Source: Gnetum montanum
Lineage: Eukaryota > Streptophyta > Gnetopsida > Gnetales > Gnetaceae
Reading direction: 5' to 3'
Length of the DNA stretch: 64,000 nucleotides
NCBI GenBank assembly: GCA_015680685.1
Contig: MNCI01003364.1
Span: 24,282 to 88,281 of the forward strand
In this document: in pieces, positions 33,201 through 45,688 of the stretch
How positions within the stretch are numbered: the stretch's first letter is position 1
How the letters are laid out: the number at the start of each line of letters is the position of its first letter
Notes under the pieces: generated by a model
Seen by the model: the letters and a program-made list of their open reading frames with translations, nothing else
Told to the model about the DNA's origin: nothing
Databases searched by the model: none
Translations under genes and position numbers: made by a program

Positions 33201-36200
33201 TTGACTCCAAAGCTTCTTAAAACCCTATTAAATCTTCCATATTTTTTGAATTTATTATTTTTTATTTGGCTTCTTAAACATTATTTTAAAATCTTTATTT
33301 GTCCTTTTGATCTCTTAGATCCTTATTGCATGTAAACTTCCAATATTTGTTTTCATTAATCTTCCCATTAGGTTTTTATGTTTTGGAATACGTTGCTTGA
33401 AAGTGGTTAATGCATGATTTGAATATCAATCCTTATCTGATTATTGGTGATTAAGGATTCTATTTATTTTGTTATTGTGGCCTAATTGGGCTACTTGGAA
33501 GAAATGGTTACTTATTTTTCCTTTTTGGACTAGTTGGTATCATTAGGACATTGTGTTGGTTATATGAGATCTCTTTGGATTTATGGTTCTATTTTTCCAT
33601 TAATGTTGGAGTTCCTTGAGATTTTTTTGAGCTTATTAATGATATATCTTTCTTTGGACAAATGTATTTTGTGAGTATTCCTTGAATTATTGTATTTTCC
33701 TTGATGAGTTATATTGTCGTGGTTATGTTATTACCCTCCACTATTAGTTTGGTTTGTCATGTTTTTATATTTGGTTGGATGATTGGATGATGGAGCTAGA
33801 ACCAAGTTTTTGTGGCTTGTTAGAGATGGAATCCCTAGAGATTTTTGGTGATTAATCCTCATTGGAGAAAGGTGATCCTCCTTTGTTTGATTTTTTAATA
33901 GAACACCCTCTTGATGAATAGATGGTATGCCTTAATCAAGTATCAATTCACATATCAAAGAATGCTCTAGTCCTTATTTACATACTATATCCACTCCTTG
34001 ATCTCCTCACTTTCTATTGTTGATAACTTGCTGTTTTTCTTAATAATGGAACCTTCATTATGAAAGCTAAATAAATACTACAATAAATCCCAATTTCACT
34101 ATAGAATCATCTTCTTATTCCAAATTGTAATAGGAATAGTCATTATTGTCTTAAATACCATTTCACCATGGTAATGAAATTTGTAGATGAAATGTTAGAT
34201 AATTACAATGTAAAAAGAGACACAAATGCCAAATACTCATAGACATGTAGGTATTTTCATCCTTGGTCACTCATTAACCACTTGTAACTAGATGGAGTAC
34301 AATGTATATTCACTTATAAAAATCTACCCCTCATGTTCTGTAGATTAATATTCATCACCTTAAAGGTATTAATCTTATCTACACATATAAAAGAAAAAGA
34401 AAAATATAAATATAAATATCAACATAAACATTGGCATCACCAATAACATTACAATTAATGCATAGGCATTTATCCATAACATCATGAAAATATTTGATAC
34501 ATTTTTTGAGGTATCATTCAAGCTTGAGTAGATCTTACACATCTTAGGTCAATTCTCCTTTGGGCCCAAGTCATCCCTCTCGAAGAACATGAACCAAACT
34601 AATCTTTTAGAAAGCAGTGTACCACTAATGATTCCTAGTTGGATTGACCTTATTCAAAAATTATTCAAAGAATATCAAATGTTAGTTATTAGTAGGGGAG
34701 ATCACTTGAAGTATCCTCTCCAACTTCTACAAATAGGAGTCCTATTTATCAAAATCATCAAATTTTCAATCACATGGAAAACATATGGTATTAACAAACA
34801 CCTCAAGTCATGTGTGATAAATAATACATAGGAAAAAATCATAACATAACATAAAAACACATGTTATCAACTTACCTAGAAATGTAACTTCCATAGTATT
34901 GAATAAGCTCTCAACAAAATGTGGATCCAATAATAGTGTGTTATTTGCATTAAATCTATTGTATGGATAGTCTCTCAGCAAATGATCAACCTCTTTATAA
35001 TAGATCTTCTAGGACTTTTTATCTATATTAATAATTATGTTAATATCTATGATCTTATAAATCATGAAACCTAGAAATTATGAGCTAACATTAGGGCTAA
35101 TCTTCTCCAGAGCATGCAAGACTATTTGTGATAAAAGTAAAGTTCATACCAACACATGGAAATTCTTCATAAAAAGCTCCAAAAACTATGTTGTACCTAG
35201 CCTCATCCAAATATGAATAGGATATAAAGAACTATCATCCACAACCAAAATCACAAATTAGAATGTACATAGGATCAATAACTATTAATCATAGTCTAAC
35301 ATCATTCATACACATCAAACATCAAATTGAAGGTTAGTTTCCACATACTAAGAAATAAATATCAAACTAAACTTTAAACCATCAAATGCTCATCAATGTG
35401 GTAAGTTAAGTTTTTAATTTTCATCCAAACCTATAAATCCCAATCTACACAAAATCCAAAGAGACTAAATGAATCAATGAAATATTTTGCTAAATCAAGC
35501 CTTAAAGTGCATAGGTCCAACATTTAAAATAACATTAAAATCATATCTAATTTAAATGTAGATCCTACTTTAAAAATTATGAAACTTGAATTTTTAGATC
35601 CAATTTTAAGTTTTTGCTAAACATATGATAACTTACTTGTAAGTGATATGATGCATGGTGATGCTAAGGCTAATATCAATGTCATTGCATTGTGTGCCCA
35701 CGTCACTTGATCTAGCCTGAATATTGAATTACCAAAGACAAAAAATTGATAATCTGATAGTATCCTAAAGCCTAATTATAAAACTATAGCCTTGAAAAAC
35801 ATGTTAAACATCCATGAACTAAATTTCTCTCCATCTTCTAATATCTAAATTCCTTGTAACCAATAAACTAAATTACCCATGTGATGTTCTATAGGTAATA
35901 CTAATGCCAGTGTCACCTAGCTAATATTTTCCGCTATACTTAGTTGAATTTTACTATTTCTAGCTTACAAAGGAATCCAACAAATTATTTTTTAAATAAG
36001 TTAATATTAAAATTTTAAAATTTAAAAGTTAATTAATTAACTAATTAAAAAAATTTTTTAATATAAAAAAATAGCACCTAATTGACATGTACCTTGTTAG
36101 TGCATGCATGCATGTTGGTTTTATTATTAGCATGCCACTATGTCAACCATGCATTGGCTTCACACATTGCATGCATGTCTATGACATGCATCATCATCTT

Positions 36201-38149
36201 CTCTTATCTTCATATAAAACATTAAAATTAATTAAAAATTAAAATAGATGTAGCACTAGCCCCATGGTAGTCATGTGCCTCACAACCACATGTCAATTAG
36301 ATGTGTTGCTAGCACCCACATGTCTCTTAGGTATTTGCCTCTTACCATCTTGTATAATGTACCTTTCCTTTACCTTCAAAACCCTCCTTTACTCCTTGCC
36401 ACTATCTTATCTAGCACATTATCATCAAAACCTTTGTGTCTGCCACTCATCATCTCTAGTTTGTGTTATGTGCCATAGCATGTATGAAGCCCTCCAAGTC
36501 CTTTCAAGTAGTTGAAAAACATCTTCCCTATCTTGTTGCACCATAGTAATTGAACTACTATACCCTTCTTCATTGAAATACTTACCAAGTTCCTACTCAT
36601 GCATCATTGTGAATTTCACTACCCTATCCTATGCTATGTAGGCCATTCTATGCTATGTAGATTAGGATTCCATCATTACCTTTCTTTCCTTTGCTTGCTA
36701 CCTACAGCTTAGTCTCTCATTCTTATGAACTGCACAAAAAAAAAAAAAAAAAAAAAAAAAAACTTTTTTCNTGCATATCTAAGATGTTGCATAAGGTAAT
36801 GCATTCTTTACTTTGACACTAGTTCCTATGATTATTCCATAAAATATGTAACATGTTACTATGCCATACATGATGCCTACCATGCAACCTCCTCTCTACC
36901 AATAGTAAATTCTTTCATGTTGCAGGACATCATTCTCCCACATACATTACCAATGGGAATTCCATCTTGCATTTTTATTTCCACTATAATTTGCTAATAA
37001 AACCCTTAGATGGCATACACGAACTATCATAAATAATTCTTGTATTTTTTATCACCAAGCATGCTAATACCTATCAATGCCACCATTACTACACATCTTA
37101 ACATCCATGGATTCTACTAACCTTGCTGGTATCCTACCCTTGCCTCTTCCAAACCCTCACAATAATGAAAAAAAAATGCAAAAAGTAAAATACATATCTT
37201 AGTACTATTGGTAATTTCTCTAGCTCTACCTTCCTAACCTCCATGGTCTGCTTTCCATGTGCTCTTTGATGGGTTTTACTCTATTCTTCATCTCCCACCA
37301 TCCTTTATCTATTTTCTTCATGCATTATCATGCTCTTATATCCAAAAAGTCCAAGAAAAGATCAATTATGAAAATGAATGAAATTAATTAATTTTCCATT
37401 ACTTTATCATTTGTACTCTACATTATCACATGATGTGATGTGACATGATGCATGATGATGTCGAAGTATTAGTTTCACTGCATCATCAACCCATGTCATC
37501 ATGTCACCTACTAAAAACTAAAACAAAACCCCAAAATTGATTTATTTTGAATCTAAACTAATCCAAAACTAGTTCAATACATGGTCACTTAACTTTAATC
37601 CTTATTATTGATAATAAACTATCAGTAGCAAATACTTTTAATTAGCATATATTAGTTAATCTTTAATTTCAATTAGGTTAACCACTTTAAATTTTCTCAA
37701 ACTATAAATTTTATTTTTTTTCTCATGTAATTATGACATCATCTTCATTTATTGCAAGTCTTGGATTCTACCACCATTGATCAATTGCAAAAAAAAATCA
37801 CTTGAGTAGGGTCAATGATCATATCAATAGGATACTTAATAAGTATTTAATTAATTTATCTCTACCTAATCTCCTAGAGTCATGGATGTCATCCTTTGAC
37901 ATAACTAAGGAAGACTTGACATCTTAATCTAACCTTATCTTTCAAAATCATGAACTAATTTTGACTAATGATCATATTTCTAAATTATCCATAACTAATC
38001 AATAAAATAAGAGAAGTATCCTACAACTAGAGGTCAACTTGCCTAAAATTCTTAAGAACTTCATCTTAACTAAATTACAAAAAAGAAAAAATTGTATTGC
38101 CTCTAGCTAAAGATATGATGATATGTCATGCTTGGATCCATCTTTGATT
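33200..38149. other. Long gene-free stretch, decayed repeats
   Basis: I see no protein with a recognisable motif. Notable: AT-rich blocks near 35990-36070; repeated CATGCATG near 36105-36175; phrases of the type GATGCTAATATCAATGTCA near 35655 and 35900 that resemble ones at 52.1-53.4 kb. From about 37900 the sequence becomes the decayed linker in front of the RT at 38150. Short open frames at 34589-34831 and 36264-36515 look like chance. Confidence 0.55.
36736..36771. repeat. Poly-A run ending in an ambiguous base
   Basis: 27 consecutive A (36736-36762), then CTTTTTTC and one N at 36771. Could be a homopolymer sequencing problem or the tail of a retroposed sequence; no target duplication identified. 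Confidence 0.8.
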
Positions 38150-40430
38150 CAACACAACATTATCCTTGAAGAGGATTTCAAACTAGTGAAATAAAAAGCT
38201 AGGAAAGTTAAACTTGATCTAGTCTTAGGCATTAAGAAATAGATCATCAAAATCTACAATGTAGGATTCATATGTCCTATAGACATTTTGAATTGGGTAT
38301 CCAACATTATAGTTATTTTTGAGAAAAATGAAGCAATTAGGATATGCATTGATTTTTATGAGTTCAATAAGGTAACATTAAAAGATGATTTCTTGTTTTT
38401 CAATATTGATAAACTCATAGACATAATGGTATGTCATGTCTTGCTTTCTTTCATTGATGTTTTCTTGGGTTATAATGAAATATGATTTAATGTTGAGCAT
38501 CAATGATTTACAACTTTCATGACCCAATGAGGAATATTTTACTACACAAAATTACTTTATGCTCAATAATGTTGGAGCAACATATCAATGAGTCATGATG
38601 TTTATATTAAATGATATGATGTTCAAAACTATTAATGATTATGTGGATAACTTGACTTTCAAATCTATCATAACACTTGACCATCCTACTAATCTTGATA
38701 TAGTCTTAGCCTAATGTAATTAATACAACCTTTTCTTAAACTTAAAAAAGTGTAATTTTGATGTAAAAATAGATAAGATGCTAGGATTCCTTATTTTAGC
38801 CAATAAAATTATGGTGGATACTAATAAGGTCAAACTAGGAATCAAGAGGCATTCAATTTTGGTGATTCTTAACTACTAATATGATAAGTTAATGATGAAT
38901 GTGCTTTTAAATTTAAACATATGCAACCTTATCTTAAGTTAAGTAAAAATCTTATTATCCAATTTAATGAATGTCTACTAACATATATTTATCACCTAAA
39001 AAAAATGCTGATAGATGCACTAGCTACTTTTTTTCTTCTTGTAGATTCTATTTTCCTTATAGATTATTTATCTTACTAAAAAGTAAGATACATCCATCAC
39101 TCTCACAGATATATAAGGTATTGTCTTAGTCATATTAGAAGAAGATAAATGATACCAAGACATTATACAAGGTCTTCAGATTGGAGAAGCTCATAAAAAT
39201 TTATCTTCATCTCAAAAGGATAGTTTTCGTAAACATTCTAAGCATTTTTGCATTATTGACCCTCGTCGTTTATATCATATTTTAATAATAGATGTTATTC
39301 TATGTTTTCTAAGCTGTGATGAAGCATAAAATATTTTAGAAAAGGTACATTCTAGTGTATGTGGTGATAACTTAGGATCACCATCTCTAGTAGCTTATAT
39401 CATTTTTCTAGATTATTAATGACATGCAATTTCTAGGGATGCACATATGATAGTTAAGATTTGTAACATATTTCAACATTATTCTTCACTTATCAATCTA
39501 CCATCTCAAGAGCTTATGACTTTAGAAATCATATGGTCCTTCAAAAAATGGAATTTGAATCTCATAGGTCCTATCAATCCAACTTCTTTTACTATACATT
39601 AGTTTTGCATCCTATCAATCCCCCTTCATTTGCTATACATCAGTTTATTTTAATAGCTATAGAGTATTTCATCAAGTGAGTTAAAGTTATTCACTTAAAA
39701 TTAGCTACATTCAAGTACATCTATCATTTTATTTTGGATCATATCATTTCCTTCCATGGTATTCTCCTCGATATTCTAAATAATAATAGACCTTAATTCA
39801 AGAGCAAATAATTTGTCAAATTTTGTAATCAATATCAAATCACCCAATCATTATTAGCTACCTATTATCCTTAGTTTAATGATTAAGTGAAGTTAAATAA
39901 TAAATATGTTATCCATTTTCTCAAAATTATGATTAATCAATCTCAATGAAACTAGCATATCTAACTATCCCATATTCTTTGGATCTACCAAATTATTTTT
40001 TGAAATGTAGTTGAAAAAATCTCATTCTTATTGATCTATGGATTTGAAGCAATGTTGCTAGTGGAGATAGATATATCTTCTCTTTAAGTTATCTTGAAAA
40101 CTTGGATAATAAATGAGGAGAATAATAAAATGCACCATGTTAATCTAGACATCCTTAAAGAGAATTTCAATCAATTGGTAGTCAACATTCAGAATCATTA
40201 AAAAGCAATGCACCATTACCATGATAAACATGTTTGACTAAGAGAGATAAAAAAGGTGATTTTATTCTATGACATTTTTCAAATGCTAAGACATTTTATT
40301 TCTCTCAAAATTGTTAACATACCTTTATCATCCTTAAGAATTTTAGTAATTGAGTATACTACTTGATGGACTTAGATGAGAATTAGTATTTAGATCCTAT
40401 CAAGTAAGCTTATCTCAAAAGATACTATGT
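38150..40430 (+). pseudogene. Very old Tat-like pol (RT to integrase)
   Basis: RT pieces: VGFICPIDILNWVSNIIVIF, IRICIDFYEFNKVTLKDDFL, LLSFIDVFLGYNEI (38288-38485), then INDYVDNLTFKS (catalytic box again YVDN, about 38630-38660) and LNLKKCNFDVKIDKMLGFLI. The integrase begins near 39450 with HYSSLINLPSQELM, WSFKKWNLNLIGPINP, IAIEYFIK and NNNRP, then YQITQSLLATYYP at about 39840 and a C-terminal end near 40430. Wording is closest to the Tat pol of E1 but with stops every few codons and several frameshifts, so it is much older. RNase H is not clearly readable. No LTRs were paired to it. Confidence 0.82.
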
Positions 40431-40515
40431 TTGGGATAAAACATAATTAGGTATATACTAACCCTTCTATGTTTTATCATATTGCTTTTAATTCCCTTTC
40501 TATCTTACTTGTCAT

Positions 40516-40516
40516 C

Positions 40517-40556
<40 letters not shown>
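40516..40556. repeat. (CT)n(AT)n compound microsatellite
   Basis: About nine CT units followed by about eleven AT units. Confidence 0.95.
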
Positions 40557-41367
40557 TTTCTACTATAATTCTTCTACATCTTTTGATACAACTTCATCTA
40601 TTTTCTCCAATCTTAACTTACCTCATTTTACTAATATTTCTTTCTATTAGCACACTATGGTGAGGATGTTCATCAGTGATCTGACTCATATAGATAGTAA
40701 TAACTATTCTATCATTTTTTCTTCATGTAAGAATATGTTGAACTTAAGTGGGATAGAAAGAGAATTTATATTAATATCATTCGAATGTTAGATTTAGTCA
40801 TGTCCCATTTCTATGGCATAGAATCTTGACTTGGTGTATAGGTGGTGTCCCTAAGTTTTTCCCTAATTTATTACATTCTCAATTTTGCAAGTCTATATTT
40901 CATTTCTTCTTCCCCATGATTTTTCATTTCACCTCTAACTCCTTTTCCAATCAATTTCCTTCCTCTCATCAACAAATAAGTAAGAATTAAATGATACTCT
41001 TCTATTTTAGTAAGGATATATTGAGAGTTTAAGTGGATAGGATATGAACATCATCAATGGTATTCCTTCAATTATCTTGCATGTATCATTTAGTCATGTT
41101 CCTCTTCTATGGGATAACACCATCCTCATGACCGATGCATTTGCAATATCCTAACATTCTTAACTCATCCTACTTCTTTTCTCCCCATTTTATTTGTAAT
41201 TATATCACCAAGTCATCATTTATTCTTTTCTTAATGGATCATCCTTCAACATCTCTATAGCATGCATCAAGAGGGGGCAAAGTTATACCTATTTTTAAGT
41301 ATTTTTTCAACTACAATAAGTGTGGTTTTGACATTGTTCCATCTAGTTGGGTTACTAAAATGTTCCC
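40557..41367. other. Gene-free stretch with an imperfect duplication
   Basis: Segments at about 40725-40850 and 41010-41130 share AAGTGGGATAG/AAGTGGATAGG, ATCATTC and TTTAGTCATGT in the same order, about 285 bases apart. No gene recognised. Ends at the left border of element B. Confidence 0.5.
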
Positions 41368-42069
41368 TGATGAGTGGCGAGGTACCCCTACACTCAACCA
41401 AACAAATACAAGCATCTCACGCACGATCTGGTCGAACTCCAAGAACTAAGTGTCGACGCGCCTTAATGAAACACTTGAAGGTTAATCAATCGTTGTCTTC
41501 CCAAACTGACTTGTATTATCATGGTTGTATGGTTAAGTAAGCTTGAGGTATATGATTTTTATATCTTTTATCTTTTTAATGTCTGATGCTAATAGGGAAA
41601 GGTGAAGAGAACTAAGTGACTAACTTTCATTAAATATTCATTAACTAAGTTCTAATTGTCCTAACAGTAGTATCCGTTCCCACTTGCGGCACACATCCTA
41701 AACTAGTGTAACATTGCTGGGATTACCAAACGCTAATCATTACTAGTTTACCAAGCACTAAAAACATGCTCGAAGTGGTTGTACTGAGTGTACTTAACTA
41801 GGAAAGTTAACGATTGAGAGAGATTAATTACTAGGAAAGCATTTAAAAATTCAACAATAATTAATTACTATTTAGCTTAGTCCATATGCTGTAAGGTTTA
41901 TTAGAAAGTTCATCTTTATTTCTGTACACAAATGTGTGCTTAGGTACAATTTGCTCGAATAAAGATCTGTTCACTTTAAGACTCCTGCTACGGGCACATG
42001 GAAATTATTCTAACTCTAGAATGGTAAAACTACAAGAGTTTAGCTAAGGGTCTAAGTCTAAGTGCCTAA
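41368..42069 (-). repeat. 3' LTR of element B, first part
   Basis: Matches 51149-51854 nearly base for base, from TGATGAGTGG through the shared AAGGGTCTAAGTCTAAGT. The last five bases (CCTAA, 42065-42069) are the left target duplication of the insertion. Confidence 0.93.
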
Positions 42070-42454
42070 TGTTGGTACATTTTGGCAATTTCATGAAACA
42101 GGCTTTATAAGGTTATGGTGATTTTTGAAAAATTTAAGAGAGATTTTTGAGATTCTATTGAAGTCTACCATGTTGATTAAGACAAGCTTTTGGTTAATTG
42201 GTTCGCATCCAGAAAGGCATGGTTGAATGTCCCAAAAATCTTAGAGGCCTTGTCCAACTTGCATCCTTGAACCAATCAATCCACAAAAGTTGCAGAGCCT
42301 ACTTCCAGGGACCATGTTGCCCATATGCAAAAATCATACCATTCCATGGGATTTCATCCCTTGCCGGCATCCGAACAAAAATGAGCCTAGAATCATGAAC
42401 ACTACCAAAACCTTAATTTATCTAGACACATTCATTGGTGCTAAAATCCAAAAT

Positions 42455-42796
42455 TTAAATCTTTCTATTGCAAGATAGGAAGACTGGCATACTATTCTCT
42501 GATGCCTTTAATAAAACACTTACAAGTTGTTGGTTGCCTTGCTTTGAAATGATTCCCCTCTTCACTTGGGAATCTTTCTTGTCTCGGAGGGTTGCATGTG
42601 GAACATTGAAAATATTGTTGTACGCGATTGTGCCAACCACAAGAGACATTGTTTTCTTATAAGATGTAAGACATGTTCCTACCCTAAGCCATTTAGTCCT
42701 AAGTTTGGTCATGAAGAGAAAGGGCACTAACACGAGTATTGAAGCCAAGGTTACTTGCAAGCTTAGATATCCTTGTGACGATGTGAGGATATACAC
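42455..42796 (-). other. 113-codon open frame of unknown nature
   Basis: The frame opens with a hydrophobic stretch (SLQVTLASILVLVPFLF), then KTMSLVVGTIAYNNIFNV and a basic end. No family recognised. Its base composition is less decayed than the surroundings. It could be chance within a long LTR or a fragment of a captured gene. Confidence 0.3.
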
Positions 42797-42959
42797 AAAG
42801 GAATCAAAGCCAATATAGTTGTTTAATGATGATTATGATGCTCCTCGGTTTTTAAAAAAAAGCATGTTATCCTATGGATGAAAATGAAAATGGTTAACGC
42901 TGCACAGCATGTCAGAAAATGACCAAAGTTCAAGTTTTGATGGCCGAACAAAATTCTAC

Positions 42960-43570
42960 AACATTACACAATGAATTGCCAAGGGGCTACGATTCCCCGT
43001 CAGACTCAGATTCATCACTGTCGGTGGTGGTGGTGCTGCTAGTGGTGCTGCTCCTATTGTCGTTAGCAGAGTGAGTGGAGTTGTCAGAGGCACCCAGGAA
43101 ACCCATGGCCAGAGTAAAATAAAAATCAAAATCCTACTCTTCTGAAAAATATACTCTACCGATGCTTGTTCTCCTTACAAAAAATCATCTTCTGCTACCT
43201 ACCACACTTCCTCTATCACACTAGACACGTGAGTCAACACCAGGGCCTTGCTCCATAGCGCGTAAACCCAGGAAAATGGAATAGACACCAACAGAATCTG
43301 CAGGGGAGGACGGCGCGTCTGCGAAAGATGGATGGCCAGCGGCAGCAGCGTCAGAAGCAGCGACAACACGAGCGCCTACGGGTGCAATAGAAACAGAAGG
43401 GTAGGGCTACGCGTCGACGAAGGATGGAAGACGGCGGATGAACAGTGTTGCACGCGGCAAGGGCAAAAAACCGAGGTCTGGCAGGATGAATTTGGGATGG
43501 CGCTAATTGGTGTTAATATCGAATTTGTTAACTTTACCAGGACAAGGGTATGGTTCATCATCAAGGATGT
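42960..43570 (-). other. GC-rich island, possible captured gene fragment
   Basis: Stands out from the AT-rich window (43200-43500 rich in GCG, GCAGCAGCG, CGTCGACG). On the - strand one piece ends AMGFLGASDNSTHSANDNRS..., an ST-rich run and DSDESESDGES before TAG at about 42987, like the acidic tail of a real protein. Upstream another piece has ALVLSLLLTLLPLAIHL, membrane-like. Two related sub-blocks (GCGTCTGCGAAAGATGGATG and GCGTCGACGAAGGATGGAAG) lie about 85 bases apart. No family is recognised; it may also be CpG-rich LTR regulatory DNA. Confidence 0.35.
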
Positions 43571-43799
43571 ATTATTGATATATGCCTAACGTGAGCATTT
43601 GAACACATCTTTAAAATGTTACCGATTAAAAAGGGGCTCTGCTGGAAAAATGTTTATGTGTTTTTGAGGGTTAGATTACATGATTTTATAACACCATCCA
43701 ACCACCACCTCCTATATTTCCAAGAAAAGGCAAAATAAAGAGAATATATGTGTATGGGATAAGTTGCAACTATAGCTTGTATTTCTATGCAACTTAGTG

Positions 43800-44225
43800 A
43801 TTGTATTTTAATTTTCTATGATAACCACCACCAAGGACACTTGTCAATATTAGCCATTTTTATCTCTTTGGTGGTTGAAACCACCCAATATTGTTGTAAC
43901 TTACCTAACTTGTTGGGCAAGTAACCTCCTAACTTGTTGGGCAAGAAATTTTCTAATTGGTGAGTCAAGTTACTTAAGAGAAAAGTTAGGTGAGATATTT
44001 TTGATATTTTTGAAATTGTAACTACAAAGGCCACTTGTCAACTAAACGGGACACGTGTCAATTGCAACTTATTTGTCTCCATGGTGAGCACTTGGCAACT
44101 ACATGAAGACACTTGGCAACTAAATGAAGACACTTGGCCATGGAATAGGACACTTGTCCATTGTAGCTTTTTGTCTCCATGGTGGTTAAAACCACCCAAG
44201 ATATTTTGTAACTTACCTAACCACC
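43800..44225 (+). repeat. Duplicated U3 segment with GGTGGTT/AACCACC hairpins
   Basis: The block CCATGGTGGTTAAAACCACC (about 44175) repeats as TTGGTGGTTGAAACCACCCA (about 43859), each a small perfect hairpin followed by TTGTAACTTACCTAAC. Between them are 20-24-bp repeats such as ACACTTGGCAACTAAATGAAG (44090-44165, shortened here in concept to ACACTTGGCAACT). All precede the TATA box at 44231. Confidence 0.6.
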
Positions 44226-44230
44226 TTTGA

Positions 44231-44242
44231 GCCCTATAAAAA
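44231..44242 (+). promoter_or_regulatory. TATA box of the 3.5-kb insertion
   Basis: CCTATAAAAAGG, followed by purine-rich leader repeats (CACACAAGAAGGAACTCTCAC and CACACAAGAAGGAAGTC, in part) and an AATAAAG signal about 130 bases on. Confidence 0.6.
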
Positions 44243-44752
44243 GGCTTCAGGAAGGAGGGGAGAGGGGGACTTCACACAAGAAGGAACTCTCACATCACAC
44301 AAGAAGGAAGTCTCACATCATACTTGGAAGATTTGTAAAGAAGATTTCTTGAAAGATGGCTTGCTAGAATAAAGATTTCAGCCTCTTTGTCATGGTCCTG
44401 TGAGTTATGCATTTCATTTTTTTTGTTTTGTTTAAATTGCTTAGCTAGTGGTTTAGATAGTATCATCCTTGGCAAGTAATTTTAGGATTTTTAGATTGCT
44501 CTTATTGTTCTTGTTGCTCGATAGAAATTTCTGTTAAAATTTTTCCATAGAAGCGCTAGTGTTTAAAAGCCTTGAGAGCATTTTAGTAGTAAATTTCATC
44601 ATTGAGCAACATTTGGGAACTGCTATTGGGTTGTTGGAAGAGAGCCTCTTTTGTAGTCACGCCGTGGAACAATTTAGTAGCCGAGAGGGTTCAGAAAATC
44701 TTTGGTATTTTGATGGGACCAGAATAGCTTCTTTATCTTTAAAGTGATTTTC

Positions 44753-45147
44753 NNNNNNNNNNNNNNNNNNNNNNNNNNNNNNNNNNNNNNNNNNNNNNNN
44801 NNNNNNNNNNNNNNNNNNNNNNNNNNNNNNNNNNNNNNNNNNNNNNNNNNNNNNNNNNNNNNNNNNNNNNNNNNNNNNNNNNNNNNNNNNNNNNNNNNNN
44901 NNNNNNNNNNNNNNNNNNNNNNNNNNNNNNNNNNNNNNNNNNNNNNNNNNNNNNNNNNNNNNNNNNNNNNNNNNNNNNNNNNNNNNNNNNNNNNNNNNNN
45001 NNNNNNNNNNNNNNNNNNNNNNNNNNNNNNNNNNNNNNNNNNNNNNNNNNNNNNNNNNNNNNNNNNNNNNNNNNNNNNNNNNNNNNNNNNNNNNNNNNNN
45101 NNNNNNNNNNNNNNNNNNNNNNNNNNNNNNNNNNNNNNNNNNNNNNN
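44753..45147. other. Assembly gap (395 N)
   Basis: Run of N. The apparent open frames spanning it are artefacts. Confidence 1.
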
Positions 45148-45569
45148 CTTATTTCCATCGAATCTTGCTCTATTTCTAGTTTTCTTGTGGAACTATCTCT
45201 TTCTCTAGGGAAAATTAGGAGTAGATTGCGGAGTTGTGCTCAAATGTTTTTGCAAAATTTTATTTGTTACAAGAAGGTATTATAAGGACTGTGTAGACTA
45301 GGCAGTTGAACAAAATAGGAAATTTTCAAGAACTCACAGTACTTGGCAAAGTTGGCTGAATCTCTTTAAAGTAAGTCATTTTTAGTTTACACGCAACGCA
45401 ATCGTTACATTTCTCACAACCGCACGTCACAACAGCACACACACATACTCACATTAACTACTGAGTCTATTTGGAGGTATCTAGGCCTTGGTGTAGCCAA
45501 AGACCAGCAGGCACCTAAATCCTGTTCGAGGACACTCGTTGGCGGTCGCGTCCCAAACGGTCACCAACA

Positions 45570-45678
45570 CCTAGAATAGGGAAAGTTAACTCTTATTTAT
45601 GGAAAATGAGATAGGATGTAATATCTAGGATGCAATATCGTGTACGCGATATCACGTGTGCGATATCGTGGCTCATCA
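45570..45678 (-). repeat. 3' LTR of element B, second part
   Basis: CCTAGAATAGGGAAAG... to GGCTCATCA matches 51847-51958. It contains several GCGATATCG/ACGCGATATC motifs (45630-45670). Confidence 0.93.
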
Positions 45679-45688
45679 TACCCCCATG
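45679..45688 (-). other. Polypurine tract of element B
   Basis: CATGGGGGTA on the - strand, identical to that of element A at 21456-21465. Confidence 0.85.

Larger units (their letters stand above)
42070..45569. mobile_element. 3.5-kb TGTTGGT...ACCAACA insertion (solo LTR or non-autonomous element)
   Basis: Sits exactly between the two halves of the B 3' LTR. Ends are a 7-bp inverted repeat TGTTGGT/ACCAACA; flanks are CCTAA (42065-42069) and CCTAG (45570-45574). The intact sister LTR has TTCCTAGAATAGG at about 51843-51855, so the site is certain. TG...CA ends and a 5-bp duplication indicate LTR integration. TATA box CCTATAAAAAGG at about 44231-44242 and AATAAAG near 44368 look like U3/R on the + strand. 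I find no internal second LTR and no pol, so a very long solo LTR is likeliest, but the 395-base gap hides part of it. Confidence 0.8.

Noticed and set aside
36264-36515. Cys/Leu-rich + strand frames
   Set aside because: No motif, and two overlapping frames of equal quality in AT-rich decayed DNA.
41262-41540. Frame crossing the left border of B
   Set aside because: It runs from flank into the LTR, so it cannot be an old gene.
44739-45208. Open frames across the gap
   Set aside because: Made of N.
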